NCBI RefSeq assembly: GCF_014274685.1
Contig: NZ_CP060393.1
Coordinates: forward strand, 310,001 to 374,000
Direction: 5' to 3'
DNA length: 64,000 bases
Source: Edaphobacter sp. 4G125
Lineage (GTDB): Bacteria; Acidobacteriota; Terriglobia; Terriglobales; Acidobacteriaceae
The notes under the pieces are model-generated. The model did not search any database and was not told where the DNA came from. It saw nothing but the letters and a program-made list of their open reading frames with translations. Position numbers and translations under genes: made by a program. Shown piece by piece: positions 54,281 through 63,339 of this stretch. How positions within the stretch are numbered: position 1 is the stretch's first letter; each line of letters opens with the position of its first letter.

Positions 54281-57200
54281 CTAGAACAGGTACTTCACTG
54301 CAAGCTGGAGTTCGCGATTGTTAATCTTTGTTGAGGAGATCTGTCCGAAGTTTGAATTACCAAAGGACGCGTTTGGATTGGAGAACTGCGGTGTGTTCAG
54401 AGCATTGAACGCCTCGAAGCGCACCTGCAGGTTGTGGGACTCAGCGTAGGGCATGGCGAAGTTTTTCATCACGGAGAGATTGACCGTCTTCGTGCCGGTG
54501 CCGCGCAGGTAGTTCCTCGGCGTTGTTCCGAAGGCCCGCCCGCTGGAGACGAACGCATTTTTGTTGAACCATCCGTTGATGGCGGATTTGTTGGTCATGT
54601 ATGGATTGACTCCCGGTACGATGCTTGGCCGCTGCCATGGATTATCGACGTTCTGGTCATCTTTATTCTGCGTCACGTTGATCGGGGTTCCGCTTGCAAG
54701 GCTGACGAGCCCGTTCAGCGTCCACCCGTTTACGCCATATCCTGCCAGCTTGCTCTTCGCGAAATCGGGCAGGCGATAGACATAGGCAAGCACGAAGTTG
54801 TGTCGCTGGTCGTTGCTTCCCGAGGCCCACTCGTGCGGGTTGCGAACGTCCTGGCAGGTGCAGCCACCTGCATTGGTCGATGCTCCCTGGTTGTCGAACA
54901 TGTGTGACCACACATACGACGCAGTGATGTTTGAGCGAGGATTGACGCGCCATTCCAGGTGCTCTTGCAGTGCGTTGTAGTTCGACGAACCACTGAAGTC
55001 GAGCATTCGGATACGAGCGAAGGTAGGATACGGACGCCTGTCTTGGATAGGCCCATCGCCTGGAGGCGGCGAGTTCCAGTAGTGCGTGCTGGTATCCAGG
55101 TTTGAACCCTTTGTTCCTACATACGAGGTGTCCAGAACCACCGTGTGGCCGAATTGCTGCTCCACGGTAAGGTTCCACGTCTGCACCATTGCATCCGGGC
55201 GATGACGGTCGGCTGGAATCGTTACCACGTTGAAGAACGGGTCTTCTGGATACAGCGCTGCCGGGACTGGTGTCTGAATCGTCGCTACGGGCGCGTCCCA
55301 GATGCCTTTCACGTACTCCCCCTTCGGATTGGTGATGGTGAGGCTTCCTGCGGTTGGTGGGTTCAATTGCAGGATGTTGATGTTATCGAACTGACCGGCG
55401 TAGTAGGTGATTCCATAGCCTCCGCGAATTACCGTTGCTGGGGTTGCGCTGTAAGCGAAGCCCAATCGCGGAGCAATGTCCTTATAGCTGATGCTCCAGA
55501 TATTGTTCAGCCTCTGCCCTGGTGCAGGTGTCAGCACTGGTGGGTTCTGGCTGAAGTCGAGTGTGCGCGTTACGTTGTTGGTATCGACAGGAGGAGCGTA
55601 GATTTCGTAACGCGCGCCGAGGTTGAGGGTGAGCTTGTCGGTCAGACGCCAATTGTCCTGGAAGTACTCCGCCGTTCTCCATTGGCGGGCAGCGGTGATT
55701 GGCACTCCTTCGGGGGTGACGGATGTCCGTGGTACGCCGAGCATGAAATCTGCTGGAGCGTAGTTGGTAATGTCGCCGGTAAAGCTCTGCTGACCGAAGG
55801 GAGTATTGTTGGTGGTTGCGTTGCCCGCCACCTTGCGGATGTCGGTACCGAAGAGCAGCGTGTGCTTGCCTTTGGTGAACGTTACGTTATCGGCCAACAT
55901 ATAGGTCCGGCTATAGTCGAGATTTGATGCCGCAAGCCCGTCGCCCATGCCCAGAAATCCTGAGATGTTGAGCAAAGGGAAACCTTCTTCGTTTGGCTTT
56001 AGAGGACGTCCTGCCGGTCCGCCTATGAGGAATCCATTGATTCCCAGAGACTCGATGGTGAAGCCCGTACCTGTTCGCACGCTCAACTGCTTCACGTTTT
56101 CGAGATTCGCTCCCACCCTTACCTCGTTGACCAGGCGCGGCGAGAAGACGTGAATGTATTGCAGCGCAGCGTTGTGCATCGGATATGTCCCCGTGTAACG
56201 GAAGTTCGGGTTCACGCCCGTGTTTGGGAAGTTCCGTTTGCTGTAGATGTAGTGGATAAAGATGGAGTCCTTGTCGCTGAACCTGTGATCGAGTCGTCCG
56301 ATGTACTGGTTGTTGGACTGATTGCCGATGCTTGCGCCGGAGTAGTTGTATCCGCCGGAAAACGAGCCGTTTGGCAGTGGCATGTACTGGTCGATGATGC
56401 TCTTCGAGACGGGATCTACCGGGATCTGGTTATTGGCGTACGTCGCATTTGGAACATATGGATTTTTGAGAGTTCCGCCGTAGCTGGAAAAGTCGCCGTT
56501 GCGTTGGGCGGGAGTCAGTACATTGGCAAGCGAAGGGACCTCGGCGATCGACCGCAGTCCCTCATAGCTGAAGAAGAAGAAGGTCTTGTTGCGATAGATC
56601 GGACCACCGAGCGTTGCGCCGAACTGATTCTGCTTGAGTACATTCTTCTTGGCTGGAGCCACGCGGAAGTAGTTACGAGCATCGACCGCATCGTTGCGAA
56701 TGAATTCGAAGGCCGAGCCGTGGAACTGGTTGGTCCCGCTCTTAAGTTGCACGTTGATGTTGGTGCCTGCGGAAAAACCATATTCCGCTGAAAAGTTTCC
56801 CGTCTGAACGCGAAACTCTTCGATGGCGTCGACGGAGGGATAGTTGTTGACGTAAGCGGAGCGCGTGTTCGTCATCACGATGCCGTCTACCTGGACTGCA
56901 CCCCAGTCGCCGCGTCCGCTGTTGGAGGCGATAGTCGATCCGGCAGTCGAAGAGGAGTGATTGTCGGGATTCGAAATGCGGACCCCAGGCGTGAGCACCG
57001 CCAGATCGTTGAACTTGCGGCCATTGAGTGGAAGGTTCACAGTGCGATTGGTATCAACAGTGGTTCCCAGTGTGGCATTTTCGCTTTGCAGGAGAGGTTG
57101 AGTTGTATTGACGTCGACGGTCTGTTGGGTGCCACTCAGAGACATGGATACATCCAAGCGGACTTGCTGCGAGAGGGCAAGCTGGATTCCGCTACGCACA

Positions 57201-57463
57201 GACTGTGCGAAACCTGCTGCGTTGACGGTGACGGTGTAGATACCGGGCACAAGATATTGCACTCGGTACTGTCCATCGCCGGTGGTTTTGACGGTCTGGG
57301 TCTGGCCGGTTGCATCGGAATGAATGACAACCGTGGCTTCTGGAATGACGGAGCCCTGCGGGTCGATCACAGAGCCGAGAATAGAGGTGTCAACAGTTTG
57401 GGCTAAGAGGGGAATTCTCGGAAATAGAAGGAGTGCGAAGAAACAGAATGCTAGCTTGCGCAT
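54281..57463 (-). CDS. TonB-dependent receptor, Oar-like, tandem paralogue 1
   Basis: 1060 residues from the ATG at 57463 (GGAGAG 8 bases upstream). Signal peptide: MRKLAFCFFALLLFPRIPLLAQ. A carboxypeptidase-regulatory-like domain (ILGSVIDPQGSVIPEATVVI) is followed by a plug (VNLPLNGRKFNDLAVLTPGVRISNP, IEEFRVQTGNFSAEYGFSAGTNINV) and a barrel ending RELQLAVKYLF with a terminal Phe. It is close to the gene at 57750 through its whole length, including the promoter region, and the two share an almost identical 207-bp tract (56339-56545 here). Confidence 0.94.
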   Translation of the reverse strand: MRKLAFCFFALLLFPRIPLLAQTVDTSILGSVIDPQGSVIPEATVVIHSDATGQTQTVKTTGDGQYRVQYLVPGIYTVTVNAAGFAQSVRSGIQLALSQQVRLDVSMSLSGTQQTVDVNTTQPLLQSENATLGTTVDTNRTVNLPLNGRKFNDLAVLTPGVRISNPDNHSSSTAGSTIASNSGRGDWGAVQVDGIVMTNTRSAYVNNYPSVDAIEEFRVQTGNFSAEYGFSAGTNINVQLKSGTNQFHGSAFEFIRNDAVDARNYFRVAPAKKNVLKQNQFGATLGGPIYRNKTFFFFSYEGLRSIAEVPSLANVLTPAQRNGDFSSYGGTLKNPYVPNATYANNQIPVDPVSKSIIDQYMPLPNGSFSGGYNYSGASIGNQSNNQYIGRLDHRFSDKDSIFIHYIYSKRNFPNTGVNPNFRYTGTYPMHNAALQYIHVFSPRLVNEVRVGANLENVKQLSVRTGTGFTIESLGINGFLIGGPAGRPLKPNEEGFPLLNISGFLGMGDGLAASNLDYSRTYMLADNVTFTKGKHTLLFGTDIRKVAGNATTNNTPFGQQSFTGDITNYAPADFMLGVPRTSVTPEGVPITAARQWRTAEYFQDNWRLTDKLTLNLGARYEIYAPPVDTNNVTRTLDFSQNPPVLTPAPGQRLNNIWSISYKDIAPRLGFAYSATPATVIRGGYGITYYAGQFDNINILQLNPPTAGSLTITNPKGEYVKGIWDAPVATIQTPVPAALYPEDPFFNVVTIPADRHRPDAMVQTWNLTVEQQFGHTVVLDTSYVGTKGSNLDTSTHYWNSPPPGDGPIQDRRPYPTFARIRMLDFSGSSNYNALQEHLEWRVNPRSNITASYVWSHMFDNQGASTNAGGCTCQDVRNPHEWASGSNDQRHNFVLAYVYRLPDFAKSKLAGYGVNGWTLNGLVSLASGTPINVTQNKDDQNVDNPWQRPSIVPGVNPYMTNKSAINGWFNKNAFVSSGRAFGTTPRNYLRGTGTKTVNLSVMKNFAMPYAESHNLQVRFEAFNALNTPQFSNPNASFGNSNFGQISSTKINNRELQLAVKYLF

Positions 57464-57557
57464 AGATTCTCTCCGGACAAAATGTAGGAGTGCGGTTGAG
57501 TCGGTGTTACGAGCACTCACCGCACTGCGTTTTTTTAGTTGTGCCGCTGATGGGGAT

Positions 57558-57575
57558 TAATTTATCGAGAAATTA
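57558..57575. promoter_or_regulatory. Palindrome upstream of tandem paralogue 1
   Basis: TAATTTATCGAGAAATTA matches the element at 61028-61045 and is nearly palindromic (arms AATTTATC and GAGAAATT). It sits about 95 bases before the start codon; the paralogue has it at a similar distance. Confidence 0.4.
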
Positions 57576-57654
57576 GAAAGCCGAATAAAGATGCTGTCTT
57601 GCGACATTTGCCCTAAGAGAATTTAAGGAATTCGAGTCTTGCTGCAGATACTTC

Positions 57655-57686
57655 CTTAAAAAGAAGAAGGGGGCGATTTCGCCCCC
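57655..57686 (-). terminator. Terminator of the second tandem TonB-dependent receptor
   Basis: GGGGGCG (57669-57675) pairs with CGCCCCC (57680-57686). On the minus strand it is followed by TTCTTCTTTTT. Confidence 0.85.
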
Positions 57687-57749
57687 TGAAGCGCAAAACT
57701 GAATCGTTTGGACTATGTCGAAGCAAATCCAAAGGCCGGTTCAGGCCAA

Positions 57750-60700
57750 CTAGAAGAGATACTTCACCGCTAACTGCAATTCACGGTTGTTGATCTTCGT
57801 TGAGGAGATTTGTCCGAAGTCGTCTGCTCCCCAGGAAGAAGAGGGGCTCGCGAACTGGGGCGTATTGAGCGCGTTGAAGGCTTCGAAGCGCACCTGCAGG
57901 TTGTGTGATTCAGAGTAGGGCATGGCAAAGTTCTTCATCACAGAGAAGTTGACCGTCTTCGTGCCGGTGCCGGTGAGGTAGTTCCTCGGTGCATTGCCGT
58001 AGGCAAAACCGCTGGAGACGAAGGCATCGGCGTTGTACCAGCCGTTCAAGACGGACTTGTTGTTGATGTATGGATTGACACCCGACACAAGGCTGGGTCG
58101 CTGCCACGGATTGTCTACATTTTGGTCATCGTTGCTCTGTGTCACGTTTACGGGTGTACCGCTCGCCAGATTGACCATGCCATTGAGGGTCCAGCCATTG
58201 ACGCCATATCCGGCCAGGCGATTCTTTGCGAAGTCGGGCAGGCGATAGACATAGGCAAGCACGAAGTTGTGGCGTTGATCGTTGGTTCCCGGAGCCCATT
58301 CATGCGGGTTGCGAACGTCCTGGCAGGTGCAGCCGCCGGCGTTGGTTGATGCTCCCTGGTTATCGAACATATGCGACCACACGTAGGAGACGGTCACGTT
58401 CGAACGCGGATTGACGCGCCATTCCAGATGCTCCTGCAGCGAGTTGTAGTTCGATGCGCCGGTGAAATCGAGAATGCGGATACGCGCATAGGTTGGATAC
58501 CGACGCCGTGCCTGGATATCGCCCGGGCCGGGAGTTGGCGAGTTCCAGTAGTGGATGCTCGTATCCAGGTCAGAGCCCTTCGTGCCGACGTAGGATGAGT
58601 CGAACACGATGTTATGTCCAAACTGCTGCGACACGGTGAAGTTCCAGGTCTGCACCATCGCGTCCGGACGATGACGATCGGCGGGAATGGTTACGACATT
58701 GAAATACGGGTCTTTGGGATAAAGTTGCGATGGGACCGGCGTTTGGATCGTCGCTACAGGTGCGTTCCAGATACCGTTATCATATTCACCTTTCGGATTG
58801 GTGATCGTTAGACTACCTGCTGTTGGAGGATTCAACTGCAAGATGTTGATGTTGTCGAACTGTCCGCCGTAGTAGGTGATGCCATAGCCACCACGCAGCA
58901 CTGTAGTAGGTGAGGCGCTGTAGGCAAAGCCGACACGCGGAGCAAGGTCGCGGTGCGTGATGCTCCAGATATTGTTAAGGCGCTGTCCGGGAGCTGGTGT
59001 GAGTGTGGGCGGATTCTGGCTGAAGTCCAGCGTACGCGTCACGTTGTTGGTATCGACGGGGGGAGCGTAGATCTCGTAGCGAACGCCGAGATTCAGAGTC
59101 AGCTTGTCGTTGAGACGCCAGTTGTCCTGGAAGTACTCTGCCGTCCGCCACTGGCGTGCCGCCGTGATCGGCACGCCTTCGGGTGTGACGGATGTACGTG
59201 GTACGCCGAGCATGAAATCTGCCGGAGCGTAGCCGGTGATGTCGCCGGTAAAGCTCTGCTGACCGAAAGGAGTATTGTTGGTGGTCGCATTGCCCGCTAC
59301 CTTACGGATATCGGTACCGAAGAGCAGCGTGTGCTTGCCTTTCGTCAGCGTTACGTTGTCGGCGAGCATGAAGGTGCGGCTGTAATCGAGGTTCGATGAG
59401 GCCAGGCCATCGCCCATGCCGAGGAAACCATTGATGTCGAGTAGCGGGAAGCCTTCTTCATTGGGCTTGAGCGGGCGTCCGTTCGGTCCGCCGACTTTAA
59501 AGCCGTTGATGCCGAGCGATTCGATGGTGAATCCTGTGCCTGTGCGGACGCTGAGCTGTTTGACGTGCTCCATGTTCACGCCCGCGCGCACCTCATTGAC
59601 GAGCGTGGGTGTGAAGACGTGCAAATATTGCAACGCCGCATTGTGCATGGGATAGGTCCCGGTGTAACGGAAGTTGCGATTAACGTCCGTATTGGGGAAG
59701 TCGCGTTTGCTATAGATGTAGTGGATAAAGAGGGAGTCTCGCTCACTGAACTTGTGGTCCAGGCGCCCAATGTACTGGTTGTTGGACTGATTGCCGATGC
59801 TCGAACCGGAGTAGTTGTATCCGCCGGAAAACGAGCCGTTTGGCAGAGGCATGTACTGGTCGATGATGCTCTTCGAGACGGGATCTACAGGGATCTGGTT
59901 ATTGGCGTACGTCGCATTTGGAACATATGGATTTTTGAGAGTTCCGCCGTAGCTGGAAAAGTCGCCGTTGCGTTGGGCGGGAGTCAGTACATTGGCAAGC
60001 GAAGGGACCTCGGCAGTGGAGCGCAGGCCCTCATAGCTGGCGAAGAAGAAGGTCTTGTTGCGATAGATCGGTCCACCGAGCGTTGCGCCGAACTGGTTCT
60101 GCTTGAGGACGTTCTTCTTGGCGGGAGCAGCAACGAAATAATTGCGCGCGTCGACGGCATCGTTGCGGATGAATTCGAAAGCAGAACCGTGAAGCTGGTT
60201 GGTGCCGCTCTTAAGTTGCACGTTGATGTTGGTGCCTGCGGAAAAACCATACTCCGCTGAAAAGTTTCCCGTCTGCACGCGGAACTCTTCGATCGCATCC
60301 ACCGACGGGTAGTTGTTGACGTATGCAGAGCGCGTATTGGTCATGACGATACCGTCTACCTGTACGGCACCCCAGTCTGCGCGGCCACTGTTCGAGGCGA
60401 TGGTGGAGCCGTCAGTCGAAGAGGAGTGATTGTCAGGATTGGAGATACGAACACCGGGGGTGAGCACTGCCAGATCGTTGAACTTACGTCCGTTGAGTGG
60501 AAGGTTCACGGTGCGGTTGGTGTCGACGGTGGTTCCCAGTGAGGCGTTTTCGCTTTGCAGAAGCGGCATGGTTGCGCTGACGTCGACGCTCTGCTGAGTT
60601 CCGCTCAACGACATGGCGACATCGAGATGGACTTGCTGTGAAAGGGCGAGTTGGATTCCACTGCGCACGGCCTTGGCGAAGCCTGCTGCATTGACGGTGA

Positions 60701-60935
60701 CGGTGTAGGTTCCGGGTACAAGGTACTGCACGCGATATTGCCCGTCGCTGGTGGTTTTGACGGTCTTTTCCTGGCCGGTGGCATCGGCATGAACGACGAC
60801 AGTGGCTTCGGGAATGACGGAGCCTTGCGGATCAGTCACAGAACCGAGGATGGAGGTATCGACGGTCTGGCCCATAAGAAAACTGCTGGAGAGGAGAAAT
60901 ATGAAAAAAAACGAACAACCGATCAGCCTGCGCAT
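57750..60935 (-). CDS. TonB-dependent receptor, Oar-like, tandem paralogue 2
   Basis: 1061 residues from the ATG at 60935 (GGAGAG 8 bases upstream). Signal peptide: LIGCSFFFIFLLSSSFLMGQ. The domain order equals paralogue 1: regulatory-like domain (ILGSVTDPQGSVIPEATVVV), plug with VNLPLNGRKFNDLAVLTPGVRISNP, and barrel ending RELQLAVKYLF. The two proteins differ mainly by conservative changes, while the DNA differs at many synonymous sites outside the shared tract (59808-60014). This is a recent tandem duplication with later exchange. Confidence 0.94.
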   Translation of the reverse strand: MRRLIGCSFFFIFLLSSSFLMGQTVDTSILGSVTDPQGSVIPEATVVVHADATGQEKTVKTTSDGQYRVQYLVPGTYTVTVNAAGFAKAVRSGIQLALSQQVHLDVAMSLSGTQQSVDVSATMPLLQSENASLGTTVDTNRTVNLPLNGRKFNDLAVLTPGVRISNPDNHSSSTDGSTIASNSGRADWGAVQVDGIVMTNTRSAYVNNYPSVDAIEEFRVQTGNFSAEYGFSAGTNINVQLKSGTNQLHGSAFEFIRNDAVDARNYFVAAPAKKNVLKQNQFGATLGGPIYRNKTFFFASYEGLRSTAEVPSLANVLTPAQRNGDFSSYGGTLKNPYVPNATYANNQIPVDPVSKSIIDQYMPLPNGSFSGGYNYSGSSIGNQSNNQYIGRLDHKFSERDSLFIHYIYSKRDFPNTDVNRNFRYTGTYPMHNAALQYLHVFTPTLVNEVRAGVNMEHVKQLSVRTGTGFTIESLGINGFKVGGPNGRPLKPNEEGFPLLDINGFLGMGDGLASSNLDYSRTFMLADNVTLTKGKHTLLFGTDIRKVAGNATTNNTPFGQQSFTGDITGYAPADFMLGVPRTSVTPEGVPITAARQWRTAEYFQDNWRLNDKLTLNLGVRYEIYAPPVDTNNVTRTLDFSQNPPTLTPAPGQRLNNIWSITHRDLAPRVGFAYSASPTTVLRGGYGITYYGGQFDNINILQLNPPTAGSLTITNPKGEYDNGIWNAPVATIQTPVPSQLYPKDPYFNVVTIPADRHRPDAMVQTWNFTVSQQFGHNIVFDSSYVGTKGSDLDTSIHYWNSPTPGPGDIQARRRYPTYARIRILDFTGASNYNSLQEHLEWRVNPRSNVTVSYVWSHMFDNQGASTNAGGCTCQDVRNPHEWAPGTNDQRHNFVLAYVYRLPDFAKNRLAGYGVNGWTLNGMVNLASGTPVNVTQSNDDQNVDNPWQRPSLVSGVNPYINNKSVLNGWYNADAFVSSGFAYGNAPRNYLTGTGTKTVNFSVMKNFAMPYSESHNLQVRFEAFNALNTPQFASPSSSWGADDFGQISSTKINNRELQLAVKYLF

Positions 60936-61027
60936 AGAACTCTCCGTGAAAACGGGTAGGAGTGAGTTGAGCCATCGCAAAGATGGGCTCGTTTGCACTG
61001 CGTTGAATTGTCGGTATTACGGGGAGT

Positions 61028-61045
61028 TAAATTCTCGAGAAATTA
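61028..61045. promoter_or_regulatory. Palindrome upstream of tandem paralogue 2
   Basis: TAAATTCTCGAGAAATTA, an almost perfect palindrome centred on CTCGAG, in the same position as the element at 57558. The 60936-61317 gap otherwise shows only low-complexity AT-rich stretches and the start of the decayed permease. Confidence 0.4.
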
Positions 61046-61317
61046 AAACGCGGAAACGAAGAGCCGTCTTACGGCAATTGGCCTAAAGAAACAGGGATAT
61101 TTTTTGCAAAATTTCAGATGTGCATATTGATTTTCAAAAATTAAAGCGTTTGGAGAGGTTCTTCCGACGTTCATTTCTGGACAGACGGTGATGAATGCGG
61201 ACACGGCGAGGCTCCTCTCCTATGGCTAAGCTGCTGAAAATAAACTTCCTTACAATGGAAAATAAACTGCATATCCGGCAGCAGTATTTTCGATCTCCTC
61301 CGAGGAGGATCGTTTGG

Positions 61318-61933
61318 ATGCAGAACGTTCTGGACGATCTTCGATTTGCGCTGCGACAGTTACGGCGCTCGCCCGTCTTCATGTTGACGGTGGTGCTAAC
61401 GCTGGCGTTGGGGGTTGGAGCGAATACGGCGATCTTCTCGCAGGCAGAAGACCAGCAGAAGACTCAGCACCCGTGATGGTACTGAGCTACGACTATTGGC
61501 AGAAGCATACGGGTGGTGATGCTTCGATCTTGGGGCAGACCATCTCTCTGAATGATCGTCCGTTCAAGGTGATCGGTGTCGTCGGCGCAAACTTTCATAG
61601 TGCGGTATGGGGTGAGACGCCTGCGCTGTTTGTGCCAATGTCGATGCTGGAAGAAGTACTGCCCGGCCGGGTAAGGCGCTGATCGATCATACAGACCGGT
61701 GGCTGAATATTGTGGGCCGCCTGAAGGATGGCGTAACAACGAAGCGCACGAAGGAGATCGGTATTCGAATGGCGCTCGGTTCATCGCGATGGTTGATCTC
61801 GCGGCTGGTCTTCAGCGATGTGTTGAAGCTAGCAAGCGCGGGAATGGTTGCCGCAGTTGCTATATTGGCCGCGTTGCTACCCGCAAGGAAGGCCGCTTCG
61901 GTAGAACCTTCGGAGGTGCTGCGGGCAGAGTAG
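61318..61933 (+). pseudogene. Decayed MacB/FtsX-type orphan permease
   Basis: The start is intact: GAGGAGG 10 bases before ATG, then [38 protein letters not shown], the family's N-terminus. The frame then breaks near 61441 (frameshift), and a middle fragment continues in another frame ([38 protein letters not shown]). After a further break, the C-terminus appears in a third frame (KEIGIRMALGSSRWLISRLVF ... PARKAASVEPSEVLRAE). Only about 615 of an expected 2500 bases remain, so several large deletions plus frameshifts have removed both FtsX cores. It is the third member of the permease family in this window. Confidence 0.85.
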
Positions 61934-61934
61934 A

Positions 61935-63035
61935 TCAGCGGCGGCTGCGGCGGGCGGAGGGCGCAGGCGGCGGATAGGCCGGCTTATGCTTGGCCGTGGG
62001 GGTAATCCCGATCTCGATAGGTGCAGGGCGATGTTCTGCGACGACCTTTGCGATGGCGTACTTCAGCGCATCGACACCTTCACCAGTAACTGCGGAGATG
62101 GGATAGAGAGCCATCTTCCGTCGTTTTGCATAGGTAGTGAGTTTTTTGAGCTTATCCGGATTGGCGACATCGGCCTTGGATGCAACCAGCAGCGTAGGCC
62201 GTTCGGGGAGCGATGGGTCGAAGCTGCGCAGTTCTTCAGTGATGACTTTGTAATCTTCGACAGGATCGGGCCGTCCACTGGCGTCGGAGACATCGATGAG
62301 GTGCACGATCACGCTGGTGCGTTCGATGTGCTTGAGAAACTGTGTTCCGAGCCCAGCGCCGAGGTGAGCGCCTTCGATCAGACCGGGCAGATCAGCGATA
62401 GTGAAGGACTGCTCGTGGGGGAAATCGCCGACCTTGACCACACCAAGATTGGGTTCAAGAGTGGTGAAGGCATAGTTGGCGATCTTGGGCCGGGCAGCGG
62501 AGAGTCGCGAGATCAGGGTAGATTTGCCCACATTGGGATAGCCGACCAGTCCTGCGTCGGCCAGCAGGCGCAGTTCGAGGCGCAGACGCCGCTCTTCGCC
62601 GGGCCGTCCGAGCTCGTGTTCTCGGGGAGCCTGGTGGGTTGAGGTGGCGAAGTGCTGGTTTCCTCGTCCGCCGCGTCCACCGCGGGCGATGACGACGGTT
62701 TCGCTGGGCCGGGTGAAGTCGTGGACGAGCTCGCCGGTGTCTTCGTCGTAGACGAGGGTGCCGATCGGAACCTGGAGGATGAGGGGGTCGCCGGAATGGC
62801 CGGACATATTGGACCCCATGCCGTGTTCGCCGCGTTCGGATTTGTGCTCCGGATTGAAGCGGAAGTGGACTAAAGTATTGTGGCTCAACGACGAGGTCAT
62901 CAGAATGTCGCCGCCATGGCCCCCATCGCCCCCGGAGGGACCGCCTCGGGGAACGAACTTTTCGCGCCGGAAGGCCATGCAGCCATTTCCGCCGTCCCCG
63001 GCTTTTATGCGGATTTTTGCTTCGTCAATAAACAT
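61935..63035 (-). CDS. obgE: GTPase ObgE/CgtA
   Basis: 366 residues. Essential ribosome-associated GTPase. The Obg domain has the glycine-rich type-II-helix signature: [43 protein letters not shown]. The G domain follows: G1 [10 protein letters not shown]2/G3 [14 protein letters not shown]4 ASKAD (variant of NKxD), and G5 [13 protein letters not shown]. The C-terminus is a short Pro/Arg tail ([15 protein letters not shown]), lacking the longer OCT domain of some Obg proteins. It ends 1 base after the decayed permease on the opposite strand. Confidence 0.96.
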   Translation of the reverse strand: MFIDEAKIRIKAGDGGNGCMAFRREKFVPRGGPSGGDGGHGGDILMTSSLSHNTLVHFRFNPEHKSERGEHGMGSNMSGHSGDPLILQVPIGTLVYDEDTGELVHDFTRPSETVVIARGGRGGRGNQHFATSTHQAPREHELGRPGEERRLRLELRLLADAGLVGYPNVGKSTLISRLSAARPKIANYAFTTLEPNLGVVKVGDFPHEQSFTIADLPGLIEGAHLGAGLGTQFLKHIERTSVIVHLIDVSDASGRPDPVEDYKVITEELRSFDPSLPERPTLLVASKADVANPDKLKKLTTYAKRRKMALYPISAVTGEGVDALKYAIAKVVAEHRPAPIEIGITPTAKHKPAYPPPAPSARRSRR

Positions 63036-63339
63036 TTTTCATATTCAGTTTACAGTGCGCTTGTTAAACTAAGCGCATACACAGACTTGTTTAGTTGTAC
63101 CCGGTAATTCCCTGGTCTCTATATAGATACGAAAAATATAGGGATTCAGAGCGGGAGCTGGGCGACATCATGATCCGGATCGATGCTTGAGAGTCCGGCC
63201 GTACCCTTCCGATAAAGGGCGGATCGTTATGGGGGCTTCCCCATGACGAGTGGTCTGTTTATTACCAATACGGACAAGAACGGATAAAGCCGGCGTGGCT
63301 GCACAGCTGCGAGCGGTCGAGTTTTTCAGGAGACCTTAA
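63036..63339 (+). promoter_or_regulatory. Hairpin-rich leader upstream of the last TonB-dependent receptor
   Basis: 304 bases without a gene. Several self-complementary pieces lie close together: CCCTT-CCGATA-AAGGG (63207-63222 area), ATGGGG-GCTT-CCCCAT (63229-63244 area), the palindrome GATCCGGATC (63173-63182), and a CAGCTG-centred hairpin (GCTGCACAGCTGCGAGC) near 63300. The 5' UTR may be a structured RNA; it does not match a riboswitch I know. AGGAGA precedes the ATG at 63340. Confidence 0.35.

Noticed and set aside
55145..55927. Long plus-strand open frame antisense to tandem receptor 1 (also 56150-56791 and the counterpart 59565-60260 in receptor 2)
   Set aside because: Present in both paralogues only because the receptor sequence is shared; no ribosome binding site or family feature.
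63121..63260. Possible known riboswitch (c-di-GMP, cobalamin or similar) in the last receptor's leader
   Set aside because: Hairpins are present, but none of the conserved core sequences of those classes was seen.
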